From contig NZ_JABXYX010000044.1 in the NCBI RefSeq assembly GCF_017982655.1, positions 1-57,217 on the forward strand: 57,217 nt of DNA, in the 5' to 3' direction. Below, piece after piece: positions 22,691-31,889 of this stretch (its first letter is position 1; each line of letters starts with the position of its first letter). This DNA is from Brasilonema sp. CT11 (GTDB taxonomy: Bacteria > Cyanobacteriota > Cyanobacteriia > Cyanobacteriales > Nostocaceae). Below the pieces are notes generated by a model. That model was given only the letters and a program-made list of their open reading frames with translations, had not been told where the DNA came from and ran no database searches. Both the position numbers and the translations under genes were made by a program.

Positions 22691-23078
22691 CAAAATAAAC
22701 TTGTTTATTGATTGTTAATCATGACGGTGATCACTATAAAATATGCAATTTATACGTGTCTTCGCTTAATTATTCCTTTTGATAGTTGCAAAAATACTTC
22801 TGTAGTGAGATTTGTGATCATAACTTGAATTTCTCCACGAAGATTACAGCATCTTACCCTATTTTCTCGCTATAGTCGTTTTCAGTATTGATGATGCAAT
22901 TACAGTGGAGCAGTCACGTTGATCAAAATTCACAAAAAGTAGTTCCACCAAACATGACAATTTCCAGTAACATAATTTTTATTGTTTGAGAATCAATTTA
23001 AAGTTATTTGACTCAGCCTGAGAAACTGTAAATTGCTAATTTAATTACCCACTTAAACTAACAATACTGGTAACGAGT

Positions 23079-26000
23079 ATGACGCGCTCTCCAAATTCAG
23101 AAAATGAACAAGAGCCTAAGAATCGTCGTTTGTGGCTCCTTCTGTTAGGACGTACTAGTATTGTTTTCGGAGTGATTTTATTAGCTGGAATTGCAGGTGG
23201 TGTTTTGTGGGCGAGGAACTATGTGTATAAAGATTTGGCACCATTAGTAGAAAAAAATCTTCAGCAACTGCTTGGAAGACCAGTGAAAATAGGAGCAGTT
23301 GAGCGATTTTCCCTTTCTAGCCTGAGATTTGGCTCACTTTCAATACCAGCAACTCCCACAGATCCAGACAGAGTTGCTGCAAAAGCTGTGGAAGTAGAGT
23401 TCTCACCCTTGGAAGTTATCTTCAAACGGACATTGGGGTTAAATGTCACTTTAGTTCAACCTAATGTCTACCTTGAACAAGATAGGCAAGGGCGTTGGGT
23501 GACAACTCAAATTAAGACAGGAGAGGGAAAAAGTGTTATTCAAACTGAGTTGCAGACACTAAAAATTCAAAATGGGGATGTGGTGTTAGTGCCAAAATCA
23601 ACACCAAATACACCCAAAGGTTCAGTTGCTTTAGATCGAGTGAGTGGAACTGCACGATTTTTGCCGAAAAATGAAGGAGTTACCTATGACATTGGTGCTC
23701 AACCAACCAGGGGAGGGACAGTTAAAATCAGCGGAGACACACGACTGAAATCACAACAAACGAACCTCAAGGTACAAACGCAGAATTTTCTAGCATCTGA
23801 TGTCAGTCGATTAATTCAGTTACCAATTGTTTTGGAAGCAGGTCGTGTCGGTGCTGACTTAACGGTACAATTAGAGCCAGATCCCCAACAAGGCAATAAG
23901 CAGAACATTGCGATTAATGGAACGGCTGTTGCGAATCAAGTCACGGCTCAAGTTCAAAAGGTTCCCCAAAAGTTTATCAATTCCAATGGCAAATTAACCT
24001 TCCAAGGGCAGACAATTACTCTAGAAAATCTCAGCACGAACTATGGCAAAGTTCCGACTTTGGTCAATGGATCTCTCAATACTCAAACAGGTTTCAACAT
24101 TTCAGCTCAGGTAAAGCCGGTTAGTGCGAAAAATGTTCTCGATTCCCTGAAAGTTAATTTACCCGTTCCGGTTGCTGGAGAAATACAATCAAACATTCAG
24201 TTGCAAGGATCAATTCAACAGCCAATTTTGAGTGGAACAGCAAGCAACACAAAACCCATTCAAGTTGACCGCGTTGTATTTAAGACTATTAGCACTGGCT
24301 TTCGTCTGAGTGTATCTCAAACTGCATCTACTATTGCCGTTTCTAATCTGCAGATAATTCCTGCAACAGGTGGACAAATTACAGGTGGCGGTGAAATTCC
24401 ACTCGCAGCTAATCCCCAACAAGGTGGAGCGAAATTTAACATTCAAGCTGAAGGAATTTCAGCAGATGCACTGGCAACTTCGTACGGATTTACTCCCCCT
24501 ACAACTATTGGTAATGTATCAGCAAAAGCTGCAATTTCTGGTTCACCAAGCGGTGGTAAACAACCCTTGGTGCTTGATATTGCCAGTGTTCAAGTAACGC
24601 CGCCAGCTGGAGGACAAGTCACCGCAAACGGTCAAGTTCAACTTGTCCCTCAAGGTAACGTTTCGGTAAATGTTCAAGCTCAAAATTTACCAGGAAATGC
24701 GATCGCCCAAGGTTATGGCGTTTCAGTTCCCTTCAATATTGGTGGTATATCCGCCAACGCCAAAGTCTCTGGTTCTCTTGGTAAGCAACCGTTACAAGTT
24801 AATATTGCTAGCGTTGAAGCCACGCCACAAATCGGAGGCAAAATTACAGCAAACGGTCAACTTCAATTGGCCCCTCAAGGCAGAGTTTCATTGAATGTCC
24901 TAGCTCAGAATTTACCAGGTGATGCGATCGCCAAAGCTTACAAAGCTTCACCCAATTTTACCATTGGTAATATATCAGCAAACGCTAGGACTTTTGGGTC
25001 ACTTGGCAATCTCCAAACAGTCGCACAGCTGCAAGCACCCACAGCCACTTATCCCACCACTGGGCAAGTTGTTGTTAATCAACAGGGTAATAGTATTCTC
25101 TTGCGAGATGCTGTTGCGAAAGTGGCAGGTAGTACAATTAGGGCGAGAGGTCAGCTAACACAAGGTCGCTGGCAAGCTTTTGTTAATGCACAGCAAATTC
25201 AATTGAGTCGTTTTGCACAGGTACCACCCCAGCTTCAAAAGGGAGTCTTAAGCAGTCAATTGAATTTATCGGGAACCACCGCTTCCTTTCAACCGTCAAC
25301 GATTCAAGCTTCTGGACAAGCAAACCTCAGTGGTGTGGCAGGAGGTACGGTTAACGTCAGAAATATTAATCTTGATAACGGTCGTTGGCAAGCTCTTCTT
25401 AATGCACAGCAAATTCAATTAAGCCGTTTTGCACAGGTACCACCCCAGCTTCAAAAGGGAGTCTTAAACAGTCAATTGAATTTATCGGGAACCACCGCTT
25501 CCTTTCAACCGTCAACGATTCAAGCTTCTGGACAAGCAAACCTTAATGGTGTGGCAGGAGGTACGGTTAACGTCAGAAATATTAATCTTGATAATGGTCG
25601 CTGGCAAGCAGTTGCTAATATTTCTCAAGTTCAACTCAACCGTTTCTCCCAACAACTGCAAGGACGACTTAATAGCAACTTACAGTTAGCAGGAACAACT
25701 GAATCTTTTGCGCTTTCAAATATTCGAGTTGCAGGACAAGTCGGCTTATCACAAGGGTTATCGCTGCTTGCACAACCAATCACAGCACAAGTTCAGTGGA
25801 ATGGACAACAGATTATTCTTCAACGTGCAACTTCTCCCGGATTGAGTGCTAACGGTGTTGTTGCTGTTCAAGTACCAGAAACGGGTACACCTCAAGTGAC
25901 TGGTTTCAATCTCAATGTCCAAGCGCGGAATTACAATCTCCAGAAAGCGAGCGGTAATCTTCCTGGTAAGATAGCGCTGAAAGGACAACTTGATTTTACA

Positions 26001-28940
26001 GGACAAGTCACAGGTACTCCAACAACTCCTAACGCTTCTGGAAACATCCGGTTGGAAAATTTAAATGTCAATGGTTTAGCGTTTGACCCTGTGTTAGCTG
26101 GGAATGTAAGATATCAGGGAGGGGAAGGAGGACAATTGCGACTGGCAGGTAGGCAAGACCAAGTTGCAGTTGATATTAGTCCGAACAATCGCCCAACTTC
26201 ATTTTTATTCAGACGTGGTGAGGCAGTTGCAACGGGTAGAACAGAGGGAGACAACTTGCTCGTCAATGTGCGAAGTTTTCCTATCGCTCTTGCTGAGGGA
26301 TTTATTCCTAACAATACGTTAAAACCTCTTTCTGGGCAAGCATCGGGTAATTTAACCGTTAATCTTAATAACTATAGCGCGGCGGGAGATGTGGCGATCG
26401 CCAAACCTCGTGCTGGTCGAGTCACAGCAGATGAATTTCGAGGTAACATCAGTTATGCTAATGGTGCTGCTAGCTTAACAAATGGTCAACTGCGGATAAA
26501 AGATAGCAGCATTGCCCTGAGTGGAAATGTGCAAACAGGAAACAACCCCCAATTTCAACTCCAAGCTAACTTTGACCAGACGAAAATCCAAAGACTCTTA
26601 GAAGCATTCAAAGTTTTTGACCTTGGAGATTTTGGTGGAGGGTTGCAAGGTCCAAAATTGGCGGGTTCAGGAGTTTTGCAAACAGAACCTGTTAGTTTGC
26701 CAGATGCAGATTTGCTAAAACAGCTAGAGTTTTTCTCAAAAATTGTCACCCTAGTTGCACAACAGCAAACACAAGAAAAAGAACCAACAACTTTGCCCAC
26801 ACTTGCAGAACTACAAGGTACTCTTAGTGGAGGAATTGAAGTTGCTGGTTCTTTACAGTCAGGGTTGAATGCTAGCTTTAATTTTCAGGGCAATAACTGG
26901 AAATGGGGTGAGTACTCAATAAAAGATGTCATAGCCAGAGGCACTTTTGCAAATGGTATTGTGACACTATTACCCTTGAGTGTGGACTTGAATCCAGGAC
27001 TTGTAGCTTATTCCGGGCAGTTAGGAACAGAACAACTGTCCGGACAGGTGCGCGTGACAAATTTACCTTTATCACTTGCACAGCCTTTCATAGACAAATT
27101 ACCAGTTGATGTTACAGGGAATGTGAGTGCTGTCGCTACATTGGGTGGTAATTCAAAAGACCCCAGCGCGATCGGAGAATTGACACTGGTGGATGGTACT
27201 ATAAATCAACAGCCAGTGCAGACAGGGCAATTAAATTTCAACTATGACAATGCTCGTTTGAATTTTGGTAGTACCTTGTTGTTAACTGGGACAGAACCTG
27301 TTAATCTTACAGGAAACATACCTTTTGCATTGCCCTTCGCTTCAGTTCAACCAGATAGCGATCAAATTAGGATCAACGCCAAAGTGCAGAATGAAGGCTT
27401 AGCTCTGTTAAACTTGTTTACCAATCAACAAGTCAGTTGGGTGGATGGTCTAGGGGAAGTTAATGTAGATATTCAAGGAACTTTAAAGCAGCCAATTATT
27501 AACGGAGTCGCCAGAGTCGATAATGCAACTATTGAAGCTCAAGCCTTAACTGAACCCTTGACAAATGTCACAGGAACGCTGCAATTTAATGGCGACACAC
27601 TATTGGTTGAAGGTATTCAAGGGCAATACAATAAAGGTAATGTGACTGCTGCGGGAATTCTTCCCATTTTTGCAAATCAAGCAGCACAGCAGCAAGCTGC
27701 AACAAATCCTCTGACTGTATCGGTGAACAATCTGAATTTGAAAGTTCAACAGTTGTATCAAGGCAGAGTCACAGGTGATGTTGTCATTGGTGGAACAGCA
27801 CTATCTCCTAATATTGGTGGAAAAATTACCCTGAGTGATGGTCAAGTTGTGATTGGACAATCGAATACAGCTAGTGCGAAACCATCAGGTACAAAAAAGA
27901 CAACCGATAATGCAATAAAGACTTTCACCATCCAACAAACACAAACGGGAGAAGGTACTACACCTGATAGTCCAACAACAACATATGGTCTTGAACCAGA
28001 AGGTACACAAGGTAACACAGCAGCCACCCCGACTCCACCAAATTTACCTATAAGATTTAATAATTTACAGCTTAGTCTAGATAAAGGTATTCGTGTCTCC
28101 ACTCAGCCGATACTCGGCGGCTTTGTACCAGGAGGTCAACTGAGTCCTTCTATACTCAGCTTTGACGCCAAAGGTGATTTGACTATCAATGGTTCATTAG
28201 CAAAACTTCTTCCCAATGGAGTTATTCGTCTGACGGGAGGACAAGTCAACTTATTTACAACTCAGTTTACTTTAGAACGGGGTTATGAACAGACTGCAGA
28301 GTTTACACCCAGTCGAGGACTCGACCCCGAGTTAGATGTCCGGCTTGTGGCAATTGTACCAGAGGCAAGCGGGGTAACAGCTAATCGCGTTTTGTCCTCT
28401 CCTTTTTCTAGCGAAATTAGTGATGTTTCTGCAACTAACTTTGGGACTTTACGTACCGTTCGTGTTCGCGCCACAGCAACAGGACCAGCGAGTCGATTGT
28501 CAACTGGTAATTTGGAACTAACTAGCGAACCTAGCCGCAGTGAAGCAGAAATTATTTCCCTGTTGGGCGGTTCTATTATTAATAGCTTCGGTCAATCAGA
28601 CGCAACAACTGGACTTGCTACCCTAGCTGGTTCTACTATATTCGGTAGTTTGCAAGGAAGTATTACTGCGATCGGACAGGCGATTGGCTTTAGTGAATTT
28701 CGTATCTCTCCTACCTCTGTTTCCAAGCAGAGCAAAAATGAATCAGTTTTCGGTTTGACAGCAGAAGGTGTATTTGATTTAAGTAAGAATTTCTCCGTTT
28801 CCCTATCGCGCATTTTCTTAACCGATGAGCCTTTCCGTTATAACATTATCTATCGAGTCAATGATGATGTTCTTGTGCGAGGTTCAACTAGTTTCTCAGA
28901 CGACAGTCGTTTGCAAGTTGATTATGAGACACGGTTTTAG
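23079..28940 (+). CDS. tamB: TamB/DUF490-family translocation and assembly protein
   Basis: This 1953-residue protein has an N-terminal TM anchor (TSIVFGVILLAGIAGGVLWA, residues 27-46) and then an AsmA/TamB-like start (LQQLLGRPVKIGAVERFSL). A very long beta-strand repeat region follows, built of GxxxxxGxxxx strands, and a C-terminal DUF490 block (GLDPELDVRLVAIVP, RVRATATGPASRLS, LTSEPSRSEAEIISLLGG, DSRLQVDYETRF). Such proteins span the periplasm as a lipid-conducting groove and work with an Omp85 partner in outer-membrane biogenesis; cyanobacterial homologues are of this size. The ATG at 23079 precedes the positively charged flank of the TM. A Thr/Pro/Asn-rich low-complexity insert lies at about 1605-1665. 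Two internal repeats are near-identical (25164-25595). Confidence 0.88.
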   Translation: MTRSPNSENEQEPKNRRLWLLLLGRTSIVFGVILLAGIAGGVLWARNYVYKDLAPLVEKNLQQLLGRPVKIGAVERFSLSSLRFGSLSIPATPTDPDRVAAKAVEVEFSPLEVIFKRTLGLNVTLVQPNVYLEQDRQGRWVTTQIKTGEGKSVIQTELQTLKIQNGDVVLVPKSTPNTPKGSVALDRVSGTARFLPKNEGVTYDIGAQPTRGGTVKISGDTRLKSQQTNLKVQTQNFLASDVSRLIQLPIVLEAGRVGADLTVQLEPDPQQGNKQNIAINGTAVANQVTAQVQKVPQKFINSNGKLTFQGQTITLENLSTNYGKVPTLVNGSLNTQTGFNISAQVKPVSAKNVLDSLKVNLPVPVAGEIQSNIQLQGSIQQPILSGTASNTKPIQVDRVVFKTISTGFRLSVSQTASTIAVSNLQIIPATGGQITGGGEIPLAANPQQGGAKFNIQAEGISADALATSYGFTPPTTIGNVSAKAAISGSPSGGKQPLVLDIASVQVTPPAGGQVTANGQVQLVPQGNVSVNVQAQNLPGNAIAQGYGVSVPFNIGGISANAKVSGSLGKQPLQVNIASVEATPQIGGKITANGQLQLAPQGRVSLNVLAQNLPGDAIAKAYKASPNFTIGNISANARTFGSLGNLQTVAQLQAPTATYPTTGQVVVNQQGNSILLRDAVAKVAGSTIRARGQLTQGRWQAFVNAQQIQLSRFAQVPPQLQKGVLSSQLNLSGTTASFQPSTIQASGQANLSGVAGGTVNVRNINLDNGRWQALLNAQQIQLSRFAQVPPQLQKGVLNSQLNLSGTTASFQPSTIQASGQANLNGVAGGTVNVRNINLDNGRWQAVANISQVQLNRFSQQLQGRLNSNLQLAGTTESFALSNIRVAGQVGLSQGLSLLAQPITAQVQWNGQQIILQRATSPGLSANGVVAVQVPETGTPQVTGFNLNVQARNYNLQKASGNLPGKIALKGQLDFTGQVTGTPTTPNASGNIRLENLNVNGLAFDPVLAGNVRYQGGEGGQLRLAGRQDQVAVDISPNNRPTSFLFRRGEAVATGRTEGDNLLVNVRSFPIALAEGFIPNNTLKPLSGQASGNLTVNLNNYSAAGDVAIAKPRAGRVTADEFRGNISYANGAASLTNGQLRIKDSSIALSGNVQTGNNPQFQLQANFDQTKIQRLLEAFKVFDLGDFGGGLQGPKLAGSGVLQTEPVSLPDADLLKQLEFFSKIVTLVAQQQTQEKEPTTLPTLAELQGTLSGGIEVAGSLQSGLNASFNFQGNNWKWGEYSIKDVIARGTFANGIVTLLPLSVDLNPGLVAYSGQLGTEQLSGQVRVTNLPLSLAQPFIDKLPVDVTGNVSAVATLGGNSKDPSAIGELTLVDGTINQQPVQTGQLNFNYDNARLNFGSTLLLTGTEPVNLTGNIPFALPFASVQPDSDQIRINAKVQNEGLALLNLFTNQQVSWVDGLGEVNVDIQGTLKQPIINGVARVDNATIEAQALTEPLTNVTGTLQFNGDTLLVEGIQGQYNKGNVTAAGILPIFANQAAQQQAATNPLTVSVNNLNLKVQQLYQGRVTGDVVIGGTALSPNIGGKITLSDGQVVIGQSNTASAKPSGTKKTTDNAIKTFTIQQTQTGEGTTPDSPTTTYGLEPEGTQGNTAATPTPPNLPIRFNNLQLSLDKGIRVSTQPILGGFVPGGQLSPSILSFDAKGDLTINGSLAKLLPNGVIRLTGGQVNLFTTQFTLERGYEQTAEFTPSRGLDPELDVRLVAIVPEASGVTANRVLSSPFSSEISDVSATNFGTLRTVRVRATATGPASRLSTGNLELTSEPSRSEAEIISLLGGSIINSFGQSDATTGLATLAGSTIFGSLQGSITAIGQAIGFSEFRISPTSVSKQSKNESVFGLTAEGVFDLSKNFSVSLSRIFLTDEPFRYNIIYRVNDDVLVRGSTSFSDDSRLQVDYETRF
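25164..25595 (+). repeat. 216-bp tandem duplication inside tamB
   Basis: Units 25164-25379 and 25380-25595 are nearly identical over 216 bp (72 codons). Each begins GGTCGYTGGCAAGC and encodes RWQA.xNAQQIQLSRFAQVP through NVRNINLDN. A third, strongly diverged copy starts at 25596. The pair is far more alike in DNA than the protein repeats around it, so the duplication is recent. Confidence 0.9.
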
Positions 28941-28984
28941 CCAAGTTTTGGCTCAGCCCCGATCGTGAAATAGTATGCTAAAGC

Positions 28985-29595
28985 CACAAGGTTTTTAACA
29001 AAAGAATGAAGGCGTCAGGAGTCAGGAGGAGCGCTAGCCATGCAGGAGGGGAGCCAGTGCGTTGCGGAGCCAGTGCTGATAGCGTCCGAGAGTGCGCCCC
29101 CTATGCCTGCGGCACGGCTACGCCTATCGGGGCTAGCGTGTCCGCAGGACATAGACGGGTTTCCCGTCGCAGGCATCTGGTGATATCATGTCCGCCTAAT
29201 TAGTTATAATTTCCGCACCTGTGCAAAAAGAGTGAAAACTCTTTCTCCCCCTGCTCCCTGCCCCCTGCTCCCTTGCAGTCTTAATGATAAGTCTTTAACC
29301 GGACACGATATGAGACCAGCGCTGCAGGAGGGGAGCCACTCCGTTGGGCGGCTCTGCCGACTTGAAGGATGTGGCGTTTTCCCGATCTAGGCGACTGGCG
29401 AACCCGAAGGGCGTTGGGGTTCCCAAGGCGCGAAGCTCGCCGGGTGGAATCTTCCATCCGGCAGACTTCGCAGCTTTTGGGGGGAAGCTTCCCCCCAAAA
29501 CGTGCCGCCCCGTTGTAGCACAAGCGCGTTCTCCCTCCGTAGGTGTCTGACGTTCAGAATGGCTCCTGTACGACTTTTCTTGGTGCAAGATGTCA
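28985..29595. repeat. GC-rich dispersed repeat cluster
   Basis: The spacer between tamB and the - strand cluster is packed with repeats: GGAGCCAGTG units (29047-29072), a GCCTGCGGCACGGCTACGCC piece (29105-29124), and inverted copies of a TGATATCATGTCCG-like motif (29181-29194 and 29299-29312). There is also a unit at 29333-29390 that is the inverted form of the 20.5-kb repeat. Frames on both strands stay open only because of base composition. Confidence 0.6.
29475..29500. repeat. Perfect 26-bp palindrome
   Basis: The arms TTTTGGGGGGAAG and CTTCCCCCCAAAA meet without a spacer at a HindIII-like centre (AAGCTT). It could extrude as a cruciform or be the core of the surrounding dispersed element. 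It points to no gene end. Confidence 0.85.
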
Positions 29596-29614
29596 GTTAA
29601 CTTCCTTGCAATTA

Positions 29615-30025
29615 TTATTTTATTTTTGTGCCAATAATTGATTCCTCTTTATCCATTATTAAAAATTTAGAACTATTAATTCTCATAACTTCATAAATTT
29701 CTGGCACAAAGACAGAACCTAAAGTGGCTACTATATCTGCTATAGAAATTTTAAAAGCTAGTGGTATCTTTAAATTCAAATATGATTTTGGCATACTTCT
29801 AACATTTAAATACAATTTTTTTTGATTCACGTACCATACCCCAGTAAATTTATTACCTGTTAGAAGTTCTTTAGGTTTAGAGAAAAGGAATGTTTGAATC
29901 TTGGTTTGTTCATAAGTCATATCATCTTTAAATTCAATAGTGATTTTTTCCGAAGACGTATTAAAACGCCATTTTCCCAAAAGTAAAATTTCTATTTCTA
30001 CATCAGAATGCTTACTATTATTCAT
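29615..30025 (-). CDS. Unrecognised small protein downstream of GUN4 gene
   Basis: The protein has 136 residues from ATG 30025 (MNNSKHSDVEIEILLLGKW), chosen because GAGGA (30031-30035) lies five bases upstream; another ATG at 30037 is in frame. The N-terminal half, GKWRFNTSSEKITIEFKDDMTYEQ, has the alternating pattern of a lipocalin-like or META-like beta-sandwich (KGxWxxxxxxxxxxEFxxDGTY). The C-terminal half is mixed, and no signal peptide is seen. It follows the coiled-coil GUN4 gene by 56 bp and is probably cotranscribed. Function unknown. Confidence 0.6.
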   Translation of the reverse strand: MNNSKHSDVEIEILLLGKWRFNTSSEKITIEFKDDMTYEQTKIQTFLFSKPKELLTGNKFTGVWYVNQKKLYLNVRSMPKSYLNLKIPLAFKISIADIVATLGSVFVPEIYEVMRINSSKFLIMDKEESIIGTKIK

Positions 30026-30081
30026 GTCTATCCTCAAATGAGCTTTGGTTTCACTTATCGGTATTATTAAAAAATGTGCGA

Positions 30082-31767
30082 TTAACGAATAGGTAAAGTT
30101 ATGTTACAAATTTTGACACGAGAAAAGAATAAATGCATCTGCCAAACTAACCAAGATCCGACTCGCCATGCTCCCATAGAAAGGTGTTCTGCAGATGACT
30201 TTGGGGATAAATCCAAGGTATCTTGCTCATAGTGCAACCATTGTGCTGGTAGATGTCCTATGGGTGTTGTGGGGGATAATTCAAAAGTGAGTTGCTCATA
30301 ATCTAACCAGTTTCCCTGTTTTCGCCAACCAAGGCGATCGCCGAGTCTCTTTTCTGCTTCATAGTCTACTTGACTACCCATTTCGCTCCAAATACTTTGC
30401 TGAACACTGAAGCCGAAATAACCATGACTGTATTCTTCCCACAGTTGATCAATAGTCTGGAGGTGTTTACAAGAAAAGTTATCAATATCTTCCTTATAAA
30501 CTTCATTCCAATAACTTTTACCTATGACTTTTAGCATTAATGTAGTGGTTTCCATGTCAGCTTCTTTCCACTTATGCTGGGCAAGAAGACTTTGCAATTT
30601 GGTATAATCGATCTTATTTTTATTTTTAACCCACATTCCGCAGGTGCGATCGTCATTAGTCAGTTTTGTCAATTCAGTGGCTTGAGCAGTAGGGAAAGAC
30701 GTGATAGGAACAAAATTTGTTTCTGCTATCCCTATCTCTTTTCTTCGTTCAGTAAGTTGATTGGAAATATAGTTAGAGATTGAATTAATGTCTTTGTTTA
30801 AAGAGAAGAAATTATCAGTTGAATCAAAATTATGAATTTGCCAATCTAACAATTGACATTTCATAAAAGCATCTTTTAATCTTTCTTTTTTTTCATAACT
30901 TGATACCATAAAGTCTAGAAACGTTTCAGAAATTCCGTCAGTTTCTTTGGGAATTAATAAATTAGACTGAGACTCGAAAATATTATCCGCCAAATTTTTA
31001 ATTTCTCCAACAGTTGAGTAAAAATCTTCATCTACTTTTACTACTTCATCTATTAACGATTGAAAAGGATTAAAGTAATCTTGTAAATATTTTTCAAAAT
31101 TAATTGCAGTCTCGGCTATTTCTACTATTTCTTTACGAACTTTCTGGGCTTTTCTTTGATATTCGTAAATTTCTTGATAAACTTCCAAATCTTTGGCTAC
31201 TTGTTGGACAATTTGCTTTTGGTTTTTGGTATCTTCTGCCAGATTTTTCAGTCCTTCACTAAGCAATTTTATTTTTTCTAACATCAAAAAACAAGCATTA
31301 CTCAATAGTAAAAGTGCTTTAAAATTCTCTTGTCTTTCCCATTTTAATTCATCGATGATTATTTTCTTTTTATAATTTTTGATTTCTAGTTTTTTTCTTT
31401 CCTTCTCTAAATTTTCTATTTCAAGGTATTTTTGAATAAACAGTTTTTTCAAATCATCAGTCAGCTTAACCAAAAAAATTTGATAACTCACCTTATAATT
31501 TTCTAGAAAATCAATCAGGTGAGTATAATCTTTTATTAATAGTTGGCTTTCTTGAAAAATTTGAGCTTGACTAATTTCTTCTTTCCGCTTAATTATTCCC
31601 CAAAGCTGATGATGCCGAACACCTTCTTGAATTAATATTCGACGTTCTTTAATCTTTTTTTGAATCGCTTTTAATCTGCTACTTTTTATAATAGGTAATT
31701 TGTATATTCGTTCATAAATCGTAATTTTTTTGTAAGTAACTAGTTGTCTTTGCTGTTTAGTAAGCAT
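30082..31767 (-). CDS. Long helical/coiled-coil protein with C-terminal GUN4 domain
   Basis: This is a 561-residue protein. Residues 1-370 are almost entirely alpha-helical and Lys/Glu-rich (KKLEIKNYKKKIIIDELKWE), with one more hydrophobic helix (NFKALLLLSNACFLMLEKIKLL, near 150-170). That layout recalls helical bundle pore-formers or other membrane-acting helical effectors, but I cannot assign a family. Residues about 390-555 form a GUN4 domain: HKWKEADMETTTLMLKVI, DIDNFSCKHLQTIDQLWEEY, YFGFSVQQSIWSEM and LFFSRVKICN. It begins 122 bp after apnE on the same strand, so it may belong to the cluster transcript, but its role there is unknown. A canonical chlorophyll-pathway GUN4 is much shorter and lacks the helical part. 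Confidence 0.8.
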   Translation of the reverse strand: MLTKQQRQLVTYKKITIYERIYKLPIIKSSRLKAIQKKIKERRILIQEGVRHHQLWGIIKRKEEISQAQIFQESQLLIKDYTHLIDFLENYKVSYQIFLVKLTDDLKKLFIQKYLEIENLEKERKKLEIKNYKKKIIIDELKWERQENFKALLLLSNACFLMLEKIKLLSEGLKNLAEDTKNQKQIVQQVAKDLEVYQEIYEYQRKAQKVRKEIVEIAETAINFEKYLQDYFNPFQSLIDEVVKVDEDFYSTVGEIKNLADNIFESQSNLLIPKETDGISETFLDFMVSSYEKKERLKDAFMKCQLLDWQIHNFDSTDNFFSLNKDINSISNYISNQLTERRKEIGIAETNFVPITSFPTAQATELTKLTNDDRTCGMWVKNKNKIDYTKLQSLLAQHKWKEADMETTTLMLKVIGKSYWNEVYKEDIDNFSCKHLQTIDQLWEEYSHGYFGFSVQQSIWSEMGSQVDYEAEKRLGDRLGWRKQGNWLDYEQLTFELSPTTPIGHLPAQWLHYEQDTLDLSPKSSAEHLSMGAWRVGSWLVWQMHLFFSRVKICNITLPIR

Positions 31768-31889
31768 GACCTTGATTATAAAAAAGGTTCTATTCCAAAA
31801 ATTTGAAGTTCATTTATAAGCTTGCCATTCAAGATGATTATCACCAGTTTTACTTCTAACAGATTGTAAAGACTTTTTGCAACAGAACC

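Noticed and set aside
29006-29588. Several 65-97 codon ORFs rich in Arg, Gly, Ala and Pro
   Set aside because: They lie in the GC-rich dispersed repeats, overlap on both strands and have no start signals.
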